64,000 nt of DNA from Ramlibacter paludis (GTDB taxonomy: Bacteria > Pseudomonadota > Gammaproteobacteria > Burkholderiales > Burkholderiaceae_C): positions 434,001 to 498,000 of the forward strand of contig NZ_JAKLTM010000005.1 in assembly GCF_022012305.1 (NCBI RefSeq). The letters are read 5' to 3'. Each line of letters begins with the position of its first letter. Within the stretch, counting starts at the first letter, position 1. Both the position numbers and the translations under genes were made by a program. The notes beneath the pieces were generated by a model. That model searched no databases, was not told where the DNA came from, and saw only the letters and a program-made list of their open reading frames with translations. This document shows, piece by piece, positions 17,128 through 26,789 of the stretch.

Positions 17128-18441
17128 TTAAGACTGGCAGTCGGCAGCGTCGCGCCGCGTCATCTTCTTGTCCGCGAGATACTTCTCCGCGCCGGCCTTG
17201 ACCATCGGCTTGATGATCTGCTCGTCGGCCTGGTACCAGTCGCTGGAGAAGTTCCACTTGCTGCCGTCCCAGGTGTGGATGCGCGCCCAGGTGGAGCCCA
17301 TGTGGTCGCTGCAGCTGGTGGAGATGGGGCGCAGCACGCCGCCGAAGCCCATCGCATCCAGCTTCTTCTGGTCCAGCGCCAGGTTCTCCAGGCCCCAGCG
17401 GACCTGTTCGCCCGTCATGACCTTGCCCTTGCCGAAGCGCTCCTGCGCGCGCCGCACCGCTTCCACGCCCAGCATCTGGATGATGACGCCGCGGGTGTAG
17501 AGCACCGAGCCCACTTCGTCCTTCGGTCCCGTGCCCTGGCCCTTGGCGTGCACGTACTTCAGGATGTCCTGCATCACCTTGGGCTGCTGGCCCGAGGTGT
17601 TGAGCGCCAGCGCGTGGTAGCCCTTGGCGCCTTCGCCCACGTCCTTCACGTCCGGCTCGGCGCCGGCCCACCACACGCCGTACATCTTGTCGCGCGGATA
17701 GCCCGTGGCCTGCGCTTCCTTCAGCGCGGTGGAGTTCATCACGCCCCAGCCCCACAGCATCACGTAGTCGGGACGCATCTGGCGCACCTGCAACCAGGCG
17801 GCCTTCTGCTCCACGCCGGGCGCCGTCACGGGGATCAGCTCCAGGTTGAAGCCGTGCATCTTGGCGCGCTCCTGCAGCAACGGGATCGGCTCCTTGCCGA
17901 AGGGCGAGTCGTGGTAGACCAGGGCGATCTTCTTGCCCTTGAGCTTGTCGAAGCCGCCTTCCTTCTTGGCGATGTGCTGCACCAGGATGTCGGCGCCGGT
18001 CCAGTAGCTGCCCATGATCGGGAAGTTCCACTTGAAGGCCGTGCCGTCCTGCGCCACCGACAGGCCGTAGCCCAGGGTGATCAGCGGGATCTTGTCGGTG
18101 GGCACCTTCTCGGTGAGCGCGAAGGTGATGCCGGTGGCCTGCGGGTCGAACAGCGCGACGCCCGGGCGGCTCTTCAGGCGCTCGTAGCACTCCACGCCGC
18201 GGTCGGTGGCGTAGCCGGTCTCGCATTCCTCGAACGTGAGCTTCACGCCGTTGATGCCGCCGTCGCGCGCGTTGATCATCTTCAGGTAGTCCTGCTTGCC
18301 GTTCGCCCAGGGCGTGCCGTTGGGCGCGTAGGGGCCTGTGCGGTAGGAGAGCAGCGGGAAGAACTGCTCCTTGGCCTGGGCAAAGGCGCCCGCGGCGGCT
18401 GCGCCCAGCAGCGCAGCGAGGAATACGGAACGAAGTCGCAT
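17128..18441 (-). CDS. livK: HAAT-type ABC transporter periplasmic binding protein, LivK-like
   Basis: 437 residues with a signal peptide (MRLRSVFLAALLGAAAAGAFAQA) and a periplasmic-binding-protein type I (Peripla_BP_6) fold; sequence includes FFPLLSYRTGPYAPNGTPWA, KLTFEECETGYATDRGVECY and a terminal pair of cysteines. Larger than E. coli LivK (about 370). Its operon context with two CoA ligases suggests that the ligand is a carboxylic acid (aromatic or fatty) rather than leucine. Confidence 0.9.
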   Translation of the reverse strand: MRLRSVFLAALLGAAAAGAFAQAKEQFFPLLSYRTGPYAPNGTPWANGKQDYLKMINARDGGINGVKLTFEECETGYATDRGVECYERLKSRPGVALFDPQATGITFALTEKVPTDKIPLITLGYGLSVAQDGTAFKWNFPIMGSYWTGADILVQHIAKKEGGFDKLKGKKIALVYHDSPFGKEPIPLLQERAKMHGFNLELIPVTAPGVEQKAAWLQVRQMRPDYVMLWGWGVMNSTALKEAQATGYPRDKMYGVWWAGAEPDVKDVGEGAKGYHALALNTSGQQPKVMQDILKYVHAKGQGTGPKDEVGSVLYTRGVIIQMLGVEAVRRAQERFGKGKVMTGEQVRWGLENLALDQKKLDAMGFGGVLRPISTSCSDHMGSTWARIHTWDGSKWNFSSDWYQADEQIIKPMVKAGAEKYLADKKMTRRDAADCQS

Positions 18442-18466
18442 GGTTTGTCTCCTTCTTGGTTGAAAT

Positions 18467-19543
18467 TCAGTGCGGGAACGGCCAGAGGCGCAGCTTCTGC
18501 TTGCCGGTCGCCCACAGGCGCGCCAGCCCGTGCGGCTCGACGATCAGGAACCAGACGATCAGCGCGCCGAAGATCATGGCTTCGGCATGCGACAGGCCGG
18601 CGGTGGAGATGTTGATGCCCACCACGCCCAGCAGGGACGGCAGCACCTGGTTGAGGAAGATCGGCAGCACCACGATGAAGGCCGCGCCGAAGAAGGCGCC
18701 CGAGATCGAGCCCAGGCCGCCGATGATCACCATGAACAGCAGGCGGAACGAGAGCTCCACCGAGAAGGCCGCCGGTTCCCAGGCGCCGAGGTAGACGAAG
18801 GCCCACAGGGCGCCGGCGACGCCGACGATGAAGGAGCTGACCGCGAAGGCCGTGAGCTTGGCGTACATGGGGCGGATGCCGATCACCGCCGCGGCGACGT
18901 CCATGTCGCGGATGGCCATCCACTCGCGGCCGATCGCGCTGCGCACCAGGTTCTTGGCCAGCAGCGCCATGACCACAAGGATGGCGAGGCAGAACCAGTA
19001 CTTGGAGGTGGCGCTCTCGATCGGCATCCCGAACACCTGCAGCGTGTTGACGGACACCGAGCCCGAAGGCGAGTCGTTCACGAACCACTTGATGCGCAGG
19101 AACATCCAGTCGGAGAAGAACTGCGCCGCCAGCGTGGCCACCGCGAGGTAGAGGCCCTTCACGCGCAGGGAGGGCAGGCCGAACAGGATGCCGAAGACCG
19201 TCGCGCACAGTCCGCCGAGGATCAGCGCCGGGATCAGCGGCATGCCGGGAATGCGGACGAAGAAGTTGTACGCGCCATAGGCGCCGACCGCCATGAACGC
19301 GCCCGAGCCCAGCGAGATCTGGCCGCAGTAGCCGACCAGGATGTTCACGCCCAGCGCCGCCAGCGCCATGATCAGGAAGGGGATCAGGATGGCGCGGAAC
19401 ATGTAGTCGCTGGCGAGCATCGGCACCAGGATGAAGGCGGCGAGGACCAGCGCGGTGATCGCCCAGCGGTCCTGCAGGATCGGGAAGATCTGCAGGTCGC
19501 TGCGGTAGGTGGTCTTGAACTGGCCGTTTTCGCGGTAGAGCAT
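18467..19543 (-). CDS. livM: HAAT-type ABC transporter permease, LivM-like
   Basis: 358 residues with about nine to ten hydrophobic segments and the LivM motif GYCGQISLGSGAFMAVGAYG; RSAIGREWMAIRDMDVAAAV is the cytoplasmic loop that docks to the ATPases (EAA-like). Forms the inner-membrane channel with the LivH-like subunit, whose gene ends 3 bases upstream. Confidence 0.92.
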   Translation of the reverse strand: MLYRENGQFKTTYRSDLQIFPILQDRWAITALVLAAFILVPMLASDYMFRAILIPFLIMALAALGVNILVGYCGQISLGSGAFMAVGAYGAYNFFVRIPGMPLIPALILGGLCATVFGILFGLPSLRVKGLYLAVATLAAQFFSDWMFLRIKWFVNDSPSGSVSVNTLQVFGMPIESATSKYWFCLAILVVMALLAKNLVRSAIGREWMAIRDMDVAAAVIGIRPMYAKLTAFAVSSFIVGVAGALWAFVYLGAWEPAAFSVELSFRLLFMVIIGGLGSISGAFFGAAFIVVLPIFLNQVLPSLLGVVGINISTAGLSHAEAMIFGALIVWFLIVEPHGLARLWATGKQKLRLWPFPH

Positions 19544-19546
19544 GGT

Positions 19547-20476
19547 TCAGACCCGATCGATGATTTTTTCGCCAAAGAGGCCTTGCGGCCTGATCAGGAG
19601 GAAGCCGAGAGCCAGGACATACGCGAACCAGATCTCGATGCCCCCACCCACCATCGGCCCGATGTAGACCTCCGACAGCTTCTCGCCCACGCCGATGATC
19701 AGGCCGCCGATGATGGCGCCGGGCACCGAGGTGAGGCCGCCGAGGATCACGACCGGCAACGCGCGCAGTGCCACGGTTGCCAGCGAGAACTGCACGCCCA
19801 GCTTGCTGCCCCAGATCATTCCGGCCACCAGCGCCACGATGCCGGCGACGCACCACACGATGACCCAGATGCGGTTGAGGGGAATGCCGACCGACTGCGC
19901 CGCCTGGTGGTCGTCGGCCACGGCCCGCAGCGCGCGCCCGGTCGACGTCTTCTGGAAGAACAGGCTCAGCACCGCGACCAGGGCGGCGGAGATCAGGGCC
20001 GCGATCAGGTCTTCCTTGTTGATCAGGATGCCGCCCTGGAAGGTGGACTCCAGCGCGATCACCGGGTCCTTCGGCATGCCGACGTCGATCTTGTAGATGC
20101 TGTTGCCGAACAGCGTCTGGCCCAGGCCTTCGAGGAAGTAGGTGATGCCCAGCGTGGCCATCAGCAGCGTCGCGCCTTCCTGGTTCACCAGGTGGCGCAG
20201 CACCAGGAACTCGATCACCCAGGCCACCACGAACATGATCACGCCGGCGACCAGGAAGGCCGCGACGTTGGCGAATACAGGGCTGGCGATGCCGGTCCAC
20301 TGCGGGATCCACTCGGCGAAGCGCGCCATGGCCAGCGCCGCGAACAGCACCATCGCGCCCTGCGCGAAGTTGAAGACGCCGGAGGCCTTGAAGATCAGCA
20401 CGAAGCCGAGCGCCACCAGCGAATAGAGCATGCCGGCCATCAGGCCGCCCAGGAGGGTTTCGAGGAAGAATCCCAT
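19547..20476 (-). CDS. livH: HAAT-type ABC transporter permease, LivH-like
   Basis: 309 residues, about eight membrane helices. MLYSLVALGFVLIFKASGVF near the start and GRALRAVADDHQAAQSVGIP (docking loop) are typical LivH features, as is ALRALPVVILGGLTSVPGAI. Pairs with the LivM-like permease in the inner membrane. It lies 1 base after the LivG-like gene. Confidence 0.92.
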   Translation of the reverse strand: MGFFLETLLGGLMAGMLYSLVALGFVLIFKASGVFNFAQGAMVLFAALAMARFAEWIPQWTGIASPVFANVAAFLVAGVIMFVVAWVIEFLVLRHLVNQEGATLLMATLGITYFLEGLGQTLFGNSIYKIDVGMPKDPVIALESTFQGGILINKEDLIAALISAALVAVLSLFFQKTSTGRALRAVADDHQAAQSVGIPLNRIWVIVWCVAGIVALVAGMIWGSKLGVQFSLATVALRALPVVILGGLTSVPGAIIGGLIIGVGEKLSEVYIGPMVGGGIEIWFAYVLALGFLLIRPQGLFGEKIIDRV

Positions 20477-20477
20477 G

Positions 20478-21302
20478 TCAGTGGCTCGTTCCGAGGTAAG
20501 CCCGGATCACCTCCGGGTTGGCGCGCACTTCGTCCGGCGCGCCGTCGCCGATCTTCTTGCCGTAGTCCAGCACCACCACGCGGTCGCTGATGTCCATCAC
20601 CACGCCCATGTCGTGCTCGATCAGGACCACCGTGGTGCCGAACTCGTCGTTCACGTCCAGGATGAAGCGGCACATGTCCTGCTTCTCCTCCAGGTTCATG
20701 CCGGCCATCGGTTCGTCGAGCAGCAGCACCTGCGGCTCCATCGCCAGCGCGCGGCCGAGGTCGACGCGCTTCTGCAGGCCGTAGGGCAGCTGGCCGACGG
20801 GCGTCTTGCGGAAAGCCTGGATCTCCAGGAAGTCGATGATCCGCTCCACGTACTCGCGGTGCCGGATCTCCTCGCGCTCGGCCGGTCCGATGCGCAGCGC
20901 CTGCAGCAGCAGGTTGCTGCGGATGCGCAGGTTGCGCCCGGTCATGATGTTGTCCAGCACGCTCATGCCCTTGAACAGGGCCAGGTTCTGGAAGGTGCGG
21001 GCAAAGCCCATCTCCGCCACCTGCCGGCTCTTCATGTGGTGGAAGGTCTTGCCGCGGAAGGTGATGCTGCCCTGCTGCGGCTGGTAGACGCCGTTGATGC
21101 AATTGAGCATCGAGCTCTTGCCGGCGCCGTTGGGGCCGATGATGGCGCGGATCTCGTGCTCGCGCACGTCGAACGAGATGTCGGTCAGCGCCTTCACGCC
21201 GCCGAAGGCGAGCGAGATGTTCTTCACGTCGAGGATCACCTCGCCGAACCGGCGTCCGGTGGCGGAAGGGGTGGCCACGCCGGGGTCGTCCACGATCTTC
21301 AT
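20478..21302 (-). CDS. livG: HAAT-type ABC transporter ATPase, LivG-like
   Basis: 274 residues with Walker A GPNGAGKSS (about 56-64), the LivG-specific ARTFQNLALF, signature region LPYGLQKRVDLGRALA, Walker B VLLLDEPMAGM and VLIEHDMGVVMDISDRVVVL. An extra N-terminal 20 residues precede the first strand. Start ATG 21302 overlaps the stop of the acyl-CoA ligase gene (ATGA); the continuous open frame into the ligase region is a frame coincidence, not a fusion. Confidence 0.92.
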   Translation of the reverse strand: MKIVDDPGVATPSATGRRFGEVILDVKNISLAFGGVKALTDISFDVREHEIRAIIGPNGAGKSSMLNCINGVYQPQQGSITFRGKTFHHMKSRQVAEMGFARTFQNLALFKGMSVLDNIMTGRNLRIRSNLLLQALRIGPAEREEIRHREYVERIIDFLEIQAFRKTPVGQLPYGLQKRVDLGRALAMEPQVLLLDEPMAGMNLEEKQDMCRFILDVNDEFGTTVVLIEHDMGVVMDISDRVVVLDYGKKIGDGAPDEVRANPEVIRAYLGTSH

Positions 21303-23233
21303 GCTGCAGCTTTCAGGGCCGGGAAGGTGCGGGCGTCCATGATCTTCAGCGTCGCGCTCACGCTGCCGCTGCGGCCGTCCTCGAACTTCACCTGGGTTTC
21401 GATGTACTGCTCGTTCCTGCCGCCGTACAGGGCGTCGACCAGCACGCCGTACTTGTCGGCGATGAAGCCGCGGCGGACCTTGTTGGTGCGCGTGAGCTCG
21501 CCGTCGTCGGCATCCAGTTCCTTGTGCAGCACCAGGAAGCGGTGCACCTGGCTGCCGGCAAGGCGCTCGTCGCCGGCGAGGTCGGCATTGACCTTCTCGA
21601 GGCAGTCCTGGATGAGCGCGTAGACCTCGGGCTTCTGCGCCAGGTCGGTGTAGCCCGCATAAGGCAGGTTGCGCCGCTCGGCCCAGTTGCCGACCGCGTC
21701 GAAGTCGATGTTGACCATGGCGCAGACCATGTCGCGCTGGTCGCCCATGGCCACCGCTTCCTTGATGTACGGGAAGAACTTCAGCTTGTTCTCGATGTAC
21801 TTGGGCGCGAACATGCTGCCGTCGGCCAGCCGGCCCACGTCCTTGGCGCGGTCGATGATCTTCAGGTGGCCGTGCGCGTCGAGGAAGCCGGCGTCGCCCG
21901 TGTGGTACCAGCCGTCGGCCGTCTTCACTTCCGCGGTCGCCTCCGGGTTCTTGTAGTACTCCTTGAGCAGGCCGGGCGAGCGCACCAGGATCTCGCCGTT
22001 GCCCGCCACCTGGATCTCGACGTCGCGGCAGGGAATGCCCACCGTGTCGGCGCGCACCTGGTTGTCCGGCTGCATGCAGACGAACACGGCCGTTTCGGTG
22101 GAGCCGTACAGCTGCTTCAGGTTGACGCCGATGGCGCGGTAGAAGGCGAACAGGTCGGGGCCGATCGCCTCGCCCGCGGTGTAGGCCACGCGCACGCGCG
22201 AGAAGCCGAGGTTGTTGCGCAGCGGTCCGTAGACCAGCAGGTTGCCCAGCGCGTAGAGCGCGCGGTCCAAGGCACCGATCCGCTGGCCGTCCCGCAGGGC
22301 CGGTCCGACGCGCCGCGCGAGATCCATGAAGCGCCCGAACAACGCGCGCTTGAGGGCTCCGGCGTCTTCCATGCGGATCATCACGCTGGTGAGCAGGCCC
22401 TCGAAGATCCGCGGCGGGGCGAAGTAGTAGGTCGGCCCGATCTCCTTCAGGTCGATCATCACGGTGCTGGACGACTCCGGGCAGTTCACGACGAAGCCGC
22501 AGGCCAGCCACTGCGCGTAGCTGAAGATGTTCTGTCCCACCCAGGCCGGGGGCATGTAGGCCAGCACTTCCTCGGCTTCGGTGAGCTTGTCGAACTCTGC
22601 GCCCGCACGCGCCCGATCGAGCAGGGTGCGGTGCGTGTGGACGACGCCCTTCGGCTGCCCGGTGGTGCCCGAGGTGAAGAACATCGCGGCGACGTCGTCG
22701 GGCTGGGCGCGGTCGACCTCGGCCTGGAAGAAGCCGGGGTTCGCGGCCGCGAACTTCGCGCCGGCCGCCAGCAGCGCGTCGAGCGCCGACAGGCCCGGCT
22801 CGCTGTAGTTGCGCAAGCCGCGCGGGTCGTCGTAGTAGATCGCCGCCAGCTGCGGGCATTGCGGCCGGATCTCCAGCAGCTTGTCGACCTGCTCCTGGTC
22901 CTCGGCGAAGGCGAAGCGCACTTCGGCGTTGTTGATCGGGAAGACGCATTCGGCCGCGACGGCGTCCTGGTACAGAGGCACGGGAATGGCGCCCAGCGCC
23001 TGCGCGGCCAACATCGTGGCGTACAGGCGCGGACGGTTGGCGCCGACCACCACCATGTGCTCGCCGCGCTTCAGGCCCGCCTCGTGCAGGCCGCAGGCGA
23101 GCTGCTCCACCATCTGCGCGAGCTCGGCCCAGGTGAGCGCCTGCCAGATGCCGTACTCCTTCTCGCGCATGGCGGCCGCGGCGGGCCGTCGGGCCGCGTG
23201 CTGCAGCAACAGGCGGGGAAAGGTCGTCTCCAT
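21299..23233 (-). CDS. Long-chain acyl-CoA synthetase-like AMP-binding ligase
   Basis: 644 residues, FadD/long-chain ACS type. AMP-binding motif FFTSGTTGQPKGVVHTHRTL (about 180-200), KQLYGSTETAVFVCMQ, the ACS signature GWYHTGDAGFLDAHGHLKII and LTRTNKVRRGFIADKYG near the C-terminus with the catalytic lysine region. First gene of the seven-gene operon (ligase, livGHMKF, PaaK-like ligase). Together these genes could import an acid and trap it as a CoA thioester. The specific acid is not evident. Confidence 0.88.
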   Translation of the reverse strand: METTFPRLLLQHAARRPAAAAMREKEYGIWQALTWAELAQMVEQLACGLHEAGLKRGEHMVVVGANRPRLYATMLAAQALGAIPVPLYQDAVAAECVFPINNAEVRFAFAEDQEQVDKLLEIRPQCPQLAAIYYDDPRGLRNYSEPGLSALDALLAAGAKFAAANPGFFQAEVDRAQPDDVAAMFFTSGTTGQPKGVVHTHRTLLDRARAGAEFDKLTEAEEVLAYMPPAWVGQNIFSYAQWLACGFVVNCPESSSTVMIDLKEIGPTYYFAPPRIFEGLLTSVMIRMEDAGALKRALFGRFMDLARRVGPALRDGQRIGALDRALYALGNLLVYGPLRNNLGFSRVRVAYTAGEAIGPDLFAFYRAIGVNLKQLYGSTETAVFVCMQPDNQVRADTVGIPCRDVEIQVAGNGEILVRSPGLLKEYYKNPEATAEVKTADGWYHTGDAGFLDAHGHLKIIDRAKDVGRLADGSMFAPKYIENKLKFFPYIKEAVAMGDQRDMVCAMVNIDFDAVGNWAERRNLPYAGYTDLAQKPEVYALIQDCLEKVNADLAGDERLAGSQVHRFLVLHKELDADDGELTRTNKVRRGFIADKYGVLVDALYGGRNEQYIETQVKFEDGRSGSVSATLKIMDARTFPALKAAA

Positions 23234-23357
23234 GGCGCGGTTCCTTGAGGCGTGAGCTCGCAATGTAGGCAGGGGTTTGACGCCAAGCTGTCTTTGCGCC
23301 GACATTCCAAGGGATAATCCTGATAGGGCGAGCCCGCATGCCGCCCGCCACCTCGCC

Positions 23358-24083
23358 ATGGCCACGGAAACCACACTGCACCAGCGCCGCCGCGATCCCA
23401 CGCCCTCCGAACTGGCGGGGGTGCCCTGGCTGGCGGCGCTGCAGCCCGAGGAACGCGCGATGGCGGTATCGCACATCAAGGTGGGCGACGCGCTGCCGGG
23501 CGACTACGTCTGCCGCGTGGGCCGCCCGGTGACCTACTGGTTCGGCGTGATCGAAGGCCTGCTCAAGATGAGCAGCGACAACGCACAGGGCCAGACCATC
23601 ACCTTCAGCGGCCTGCCGCCCGGCGGCTGGTTCGGCGAGGGCACGGTGCTCAAGCGCGAGGCCTACCGCTACAACATCCAGGCGCTGCGGCGCAGCGTGG
23701 TGGCCGGCCTGCCGGTCGACAGCTTCCACTGGCTGCTCGATCACTCGATCGGCTTCAACCGCTTCGTGATGAACCAGTTGAACGAGCGCCTCGCGCAATT
23801 CATCGCCGCCCGCGAGATCGACCGCATGGCCAATCCCGACGTGCGGGTGGCCCGCAACCTGGCGGCGCTGTTCAACCCCGTGCTGTTCCCCGGCGTCGGC
23901 GAGATGCTGCGCATCACGCAGCAGGAACTGGCCTACCTGGTCGGCTTGTCGCGCCAGCGGGTCAACGAGGCGCTGGCGGCCTTGCAGGAGCAAGGCATCA
24001 TCCGGGTGGAATACGGCGGCCTGCGCATCCTCGACCTGCAGGCGCTGCGAACCAGTGTGATCTCCTCCCGCGCCAATGCCTGA
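23358..24083 (+). CDS. Crp/Fnr-family transcriptional regulator
   Basis: 241 residues. N-terminal cyclic-nucleotide-type beta barrel (about 25-135; [40 protein letters not shown]), long dimer helix, then a C-terminal HTH_Crp domain with [20 protein letters not shown]. No N-terminal cysteine cluster, so it is not a classical Fnr oxygen sensor; the ligand is unknown. Divergent from the acyl-CoA ligase/liv operon across 124 bases, making it the likely regulator of that operon. Start ATG 23358 chosen over an upstream in-frame codon at 23277 that would enter the shared promoter. Confidence 0.9.
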   Translation: MATETTLHQRRRDPTPSELAGVPWLAALQPEERAMAVSHIKVGDALPGDYVCRVGRPVTYWFGVIEGLLKMSSDNAQGQTITFSGLPPGGWFGEGTVLKREAYRYNIQALRRSVVAGLPVDSFHWLLDHSIGFNRFVMNQLNERLAQFIAAREIDRMANPDVRVARNLAALFNPVLFPGVGEMLRITQQELAYLVGLSRQRVNEALAALQEQGIIRVEYGGLRILDLQALRTSVISSRANA

Positions 24084-24858
24084 ACAGAACGAAAACGCTC
24101 CGTCCCCCACGTCCCGCCTGAACAAGCGCATGGCCGAACTCGGCCTGTGCTCCCGCCGCGAGGCCGACGACTGGATCGCCAAGGGCTGGGTCAAGGTCGA
24201 CGGCGCGGTCGCGCCGATGGGTCTGCAGGTGGGCCCCAACGCGCGCATCGAGGTCGACCCCAAGGCGCGCGGCCAGCAGCGCGAGCAGGTCACCATCCTG
24301 CTGCACAAGCCCATGGGCTACGTGAGCGGGCAGGCCGAGGACGGCTACGAGCCGGCCGTCGTGCTGGTGCAGGCGCGCAACCGCTGGCGCGAGGACCGCG
24401 CGCCGCATCGCTTCGCGCCCACGCAGCTGCGCGGCCTGGCGCCGGCGGGCCGTCTCGACATCGATTCCACCGGCCTGCTGGTGCTGACGCAGGACGGCCG
24501 CGTGGCGCGCCAGTTGATCGGCGAGGACTCCGGCGTCGAGAAGGAATACCTGGTCCGCGTCTCCTACGGGGACGCCACCGCGAACGTGCAGCAGGCGTTT
24601 CCGCCCGGGCAGCTCGCGCGCCTGCGCCATGGCTTGAGCCTGGACGGCCAGCCGCTCAAGCCCGCCAAGGTCGATTGGCAGAATCCCGAGCAGCTGCGCT
24701 TCGTGCTGACCGAAGGCAAGAAGCGCCAGATCCGCCGCATGTGCGAAGCGGTGGGTTTGCGGGTGGTGGGGCTCAAGCGCGTGCGCATCGGCCGCATCGC
24801 GCTGGGCAACCTGCCGGCGGGGCAATGGCGCTACCTGGCGCCGCACGAACGGTTCTGA
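24076..24858 (+). CDS. 23S rRNA pseudouridine synthase (RluB/RluF-like, RsuA family)
   Basis: 260 residues. N-terminal S4 RNA-binding domain (about 13-60, [20 protein letters not shown]) and an RsuA-type catalytic domain with the active-site aspartate in [17 protein letters not shown], plus [20 protein letters not shown]. It isomerises a uridine in 23S rRNA. The insert around residues 85-120 resembles RluF-like members. It overlaps the Crp/Fnr gene by 8 bases. Confidence 0.9.
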   Translation: MPEQNENAPSPTSRLNKRMAELGLCSRREADDWIAKGWVKVDGAVAPMGLQVGPNARIEVDPKARGQQREQVTILLHKPMGYVSGQAEDGYEPAVVLVQARNRWREDRAPHRFAPTQLRGLAPAGRLDIDSTGLLVLTQDGRVARQLIGEDSGVEKEYLVRVSYGDATANVQQAFPPGQLARLRHGLSLDGQPLKPAKVDWQNPEQLRFVLTEGKKRQIRRMCEAVGLRVVGLKRVRIGRIALGNLPAGQWRYLAPHERF

Positions 24859-24875
24859 TCCACGAAGGAGATGCG

Positions 24876-25892
24876 ATGAAGTTGCGCGTGATGCTGGCTG
24901 CGGCCCTGTTTGGTGTGACGGGCGCGCAGGCCCAGGGGGTCGTGAATGCGATCTGCAGCACGGACCAGGCCTGGTGCGAACTCGCGGCGCAGGACTTCAC
25001 GCGCGCCACCGGCATCAAGGTGCTGCAGACGCGCAAGCCCACGGGCGAGGCGCTGGCGCAGATCCGCGCCGAGGCCGCCAACCCGAAGACCGACCTGTGG
25101 TGGGGCGGCACCGGCGACCCCTACTACCAGGCCGCCGAAGCGGGCCTGCTCGATCCCTATCGCCCCGCGTACCTGAACGACCTGCACGGCTGGGCCGTGC
25201 GGCAGTACGCGATGACGCAGAACTACGTCGGCGGCTTCTACACCAGCGCCATCGGCTTCGGCTGGAACGAGGAAGTGCTGAAGAAGAAGAACCTGCCGGC
25301 GCCGAAGTGCTGGAAGGACCTGCTGGACCCGCGCTACAAGGGTGAGATCGAGACCTCGCATCCCGGCTCCAGCGGCACCGGCTACACCATCGTCGCCGGC
25401 CTCGTGCAGCTGATGGGCGAGGACGCCGCCTTCGACTACCTGAAGAAGCTGCACCGCAACGTCACGCAGTACACCCGCAGCGGCACCGCGCAGGCGCGCA
25501 GCGTGGCCAAGGGCGAGGTGGGCATCGGCATCAGCTTCATCTTCGGCTTCGACAACGAGCGCCTCACCAACAAGTTCCCGGTCTATGCCGCAGCGCCTTG
25601 CGAGGGCACCAGCTACGAGATCGGCGGCATCGCCCTCATCAAGGGTTCGCGCAACCGCGCCGAAGCGCAGCGTTACTACGACTGGCTGATGTCGCCGCAG
25701 GGGCAGCAGGTGGGCGCGCGCGCCAACAGCCTGCAGGTGCCGGCCAACAAGACCTTCAAGCCCGACCCGCGCATCCCCGCGCTCGACAACGTGCGCCTGA
25801 TCAAGTACGACTTCGAGAAGTTCGGCAAGGCGACGGAGCGCAAGCGGCTGGTGGATCGGTGGGTGAAGGAGGTCGAGGCGCTGCCGCGCTGA
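24876..25892 (+). CDS. Iron/phosphonate-type ABC transporter periplasmic binding protein (orphan)
   Basis: 338 residues with signal peptide MKLRVMLAAALFGVTGAQA and the class 2 extracellular solute-binding fold of the FbpA/AfuA/PhnS group: WWGGTGDPYYQAAEAGLLD, SSGTGYTIVAGLVQLMG and a YYDWLMSPQGQQVGAR stretch. AAGGAG sits 5 bases before ATG 24876. No permease or ATPase follows, so it either uses a transporter encoded elsewhere or works with a two-component sensor. Fe(III) or a small organic acid/phosphonate are possible ligands. Confidence 0.87.
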   Translation: MKLRVMLAAALFGVTGAQAQGVVNAICSTDQAWCELAAQDFTRATGIKVLQTRKPTGEALAQIRAEAANPKTDLWWGGTGDPYYQAAEAGLLDPYRPAYLNDLHGWAVRQYAMTQNYVGGFYTSAIGFGWNEEVLKKKNLPAPKCWKDLLDPRYKGEIETSHPGSSGTGYTIVAGLVQLMGEDAAFDYLKKLHRNVTQYTRSGTAQARSVAKGEVGIGISFIFGFDNERLTNKFPVYAAAPCEGTSYEIGGIALIKGSRNRAEAQRYYDWLMSPQGQQVGARANSLQVPANKTFKPDPRIPALDNVRLIKYDFEKFGKATERKRLVDRWVKEVEALPR

Positions 25893-25901
25893 CCGGCCCG
25901 G

Positions 25902-26786
25902 TTAGTACGTCACGGTGAGGGTGCGCGTCACGGTGGCGGTGCACGATGCACCCGAGCAAGTTCCCGACTGGCCGGCCGCGATGCCGGCATTGATGGCGTA
26001 CGCCTGCGCCAAGCCCGAGCCCGTCCCGCTGGCCGCGCTCAGGCCCAGCGTGTAATTCAGTCCCAGCATCGTGCCGCTGGTGCCGCTCAACGCCAGCCCG
26101 TAGGTGGTCGTGTTGGTGCAGCGCAATTGCAGATTGCTGGTGGCCGTTGCCGCGGTGGTAGTGAACGACGTGTAGTTCAACGTCATGTTGGTGGGCGGCG
26201 AGGTGAAGCTGCAGGCGGCTGTGATGGTCGTGCTGAACGTGATCGTGCCGCTTCCCCAGATGGCGCCGGTGTTGTCTGCGACGCCGATGGTGACGGTGTC
26301 CGTGTAGGTGCCCGGCGGGGCCGCGTTCTGCCCTGCATCGATGCGGAAACAGTAGCTGGTGCCGGAAGTCAGGGGATTCGGGATCGTCGTGGTGTCGTTC
26401 CCGCCGGTGCCGCTGTTGGCGAGGCTGACCGCGGTGGCGAGCGTTGCGCCCCATGCTTGCGAGCAACCGCTGTAGTTCCGGTACAGGCTGTAGGTCAGGT
26501 AGTTGCCCGACGCACCGAGGCGCAACTGGCGGGTGGTGCCTGAATAGTTGCCGCCATTGTCGACACCGACATAGAAGGTAGCGGGAAACTTGTTCTGCCC
26601 GCCCTTTGGCCGGGTGCAGCTGACCGAAAAGACGCCGGCCGTGTCGTTCGTGGTGAGCAAGAAGGGGTTGTAGCCGGAGCCGCTTGCCAGGTTGTTCGCG
26701 GTGATCGAGCACGACTGCGCCCACCCGGAAGACCCGGCGGCGGCCAGTAGCAAGGCGAAGCAGAACCGGAGAATCGATCGTGACAT
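25902..26786 (-). CDS. Two-domain spore coat U (SCPU) protein, probable pilus tip adhesin
   Basis: 294 residues: signal peptide (to about AGSSGWAQ), then two tandem SCPU domains (about 25-170 and 190-294). Each has paired cysteines; the second has the N-terminal cysteine strand AACSFTSPPTNMTLNYTSF and ends TATVTRTLTVTY, the C-terminal strand motif used in chaperone-usher donor-strand exchange. The two-domain layout and last position in the operon match tip adhesins such as CsuE of archaic (Csu/sigma) pili. Unusually rich in Thr, Ser, Gly and Asn. Confidence 0.88.
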   Translation of the reverse strand: MSRSILRFCFALLLAAAGSSGWAQSCSITANNLASGSGYNPFLLTTNDTAGVFSVSCTRPKGGQNKFPATFYVGVDNGGNYSGTTRQLRLGASGNYLTYSLYRNYSGCSQAWGATLATAVSLANSGTGGNDTTTIPNPLTSGTSYCFRIDAGQNAAPPGTYTDTVTIGVADNTGAIWGSGTITFSTTITAACSFTSPPTNMTLNYTSFTTTAATATSNLQLRCTNTTTYGLALSGTSGTMLGLNYTLGLSAASGTGSGLAQAYAINAGIAAGQSGTCSGASCTATVTRTLTVTY

Positions 26787-26789
26787 GGT

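Noticed and set aside
18470..20590. 706-residue open frame opposite the liv permease genes
   Set aside because: Antisense shadow with abnormal composition; LivM and LivH on the minus strand explain the region fully.
20478..24314. Single 1278-residue frame suggesting a ligase-LivG fusion
   Set aside because: The LivG frame merely stays open through the ligase gene in another frame; the ATGA at 21299-21302 defines two separate genes.
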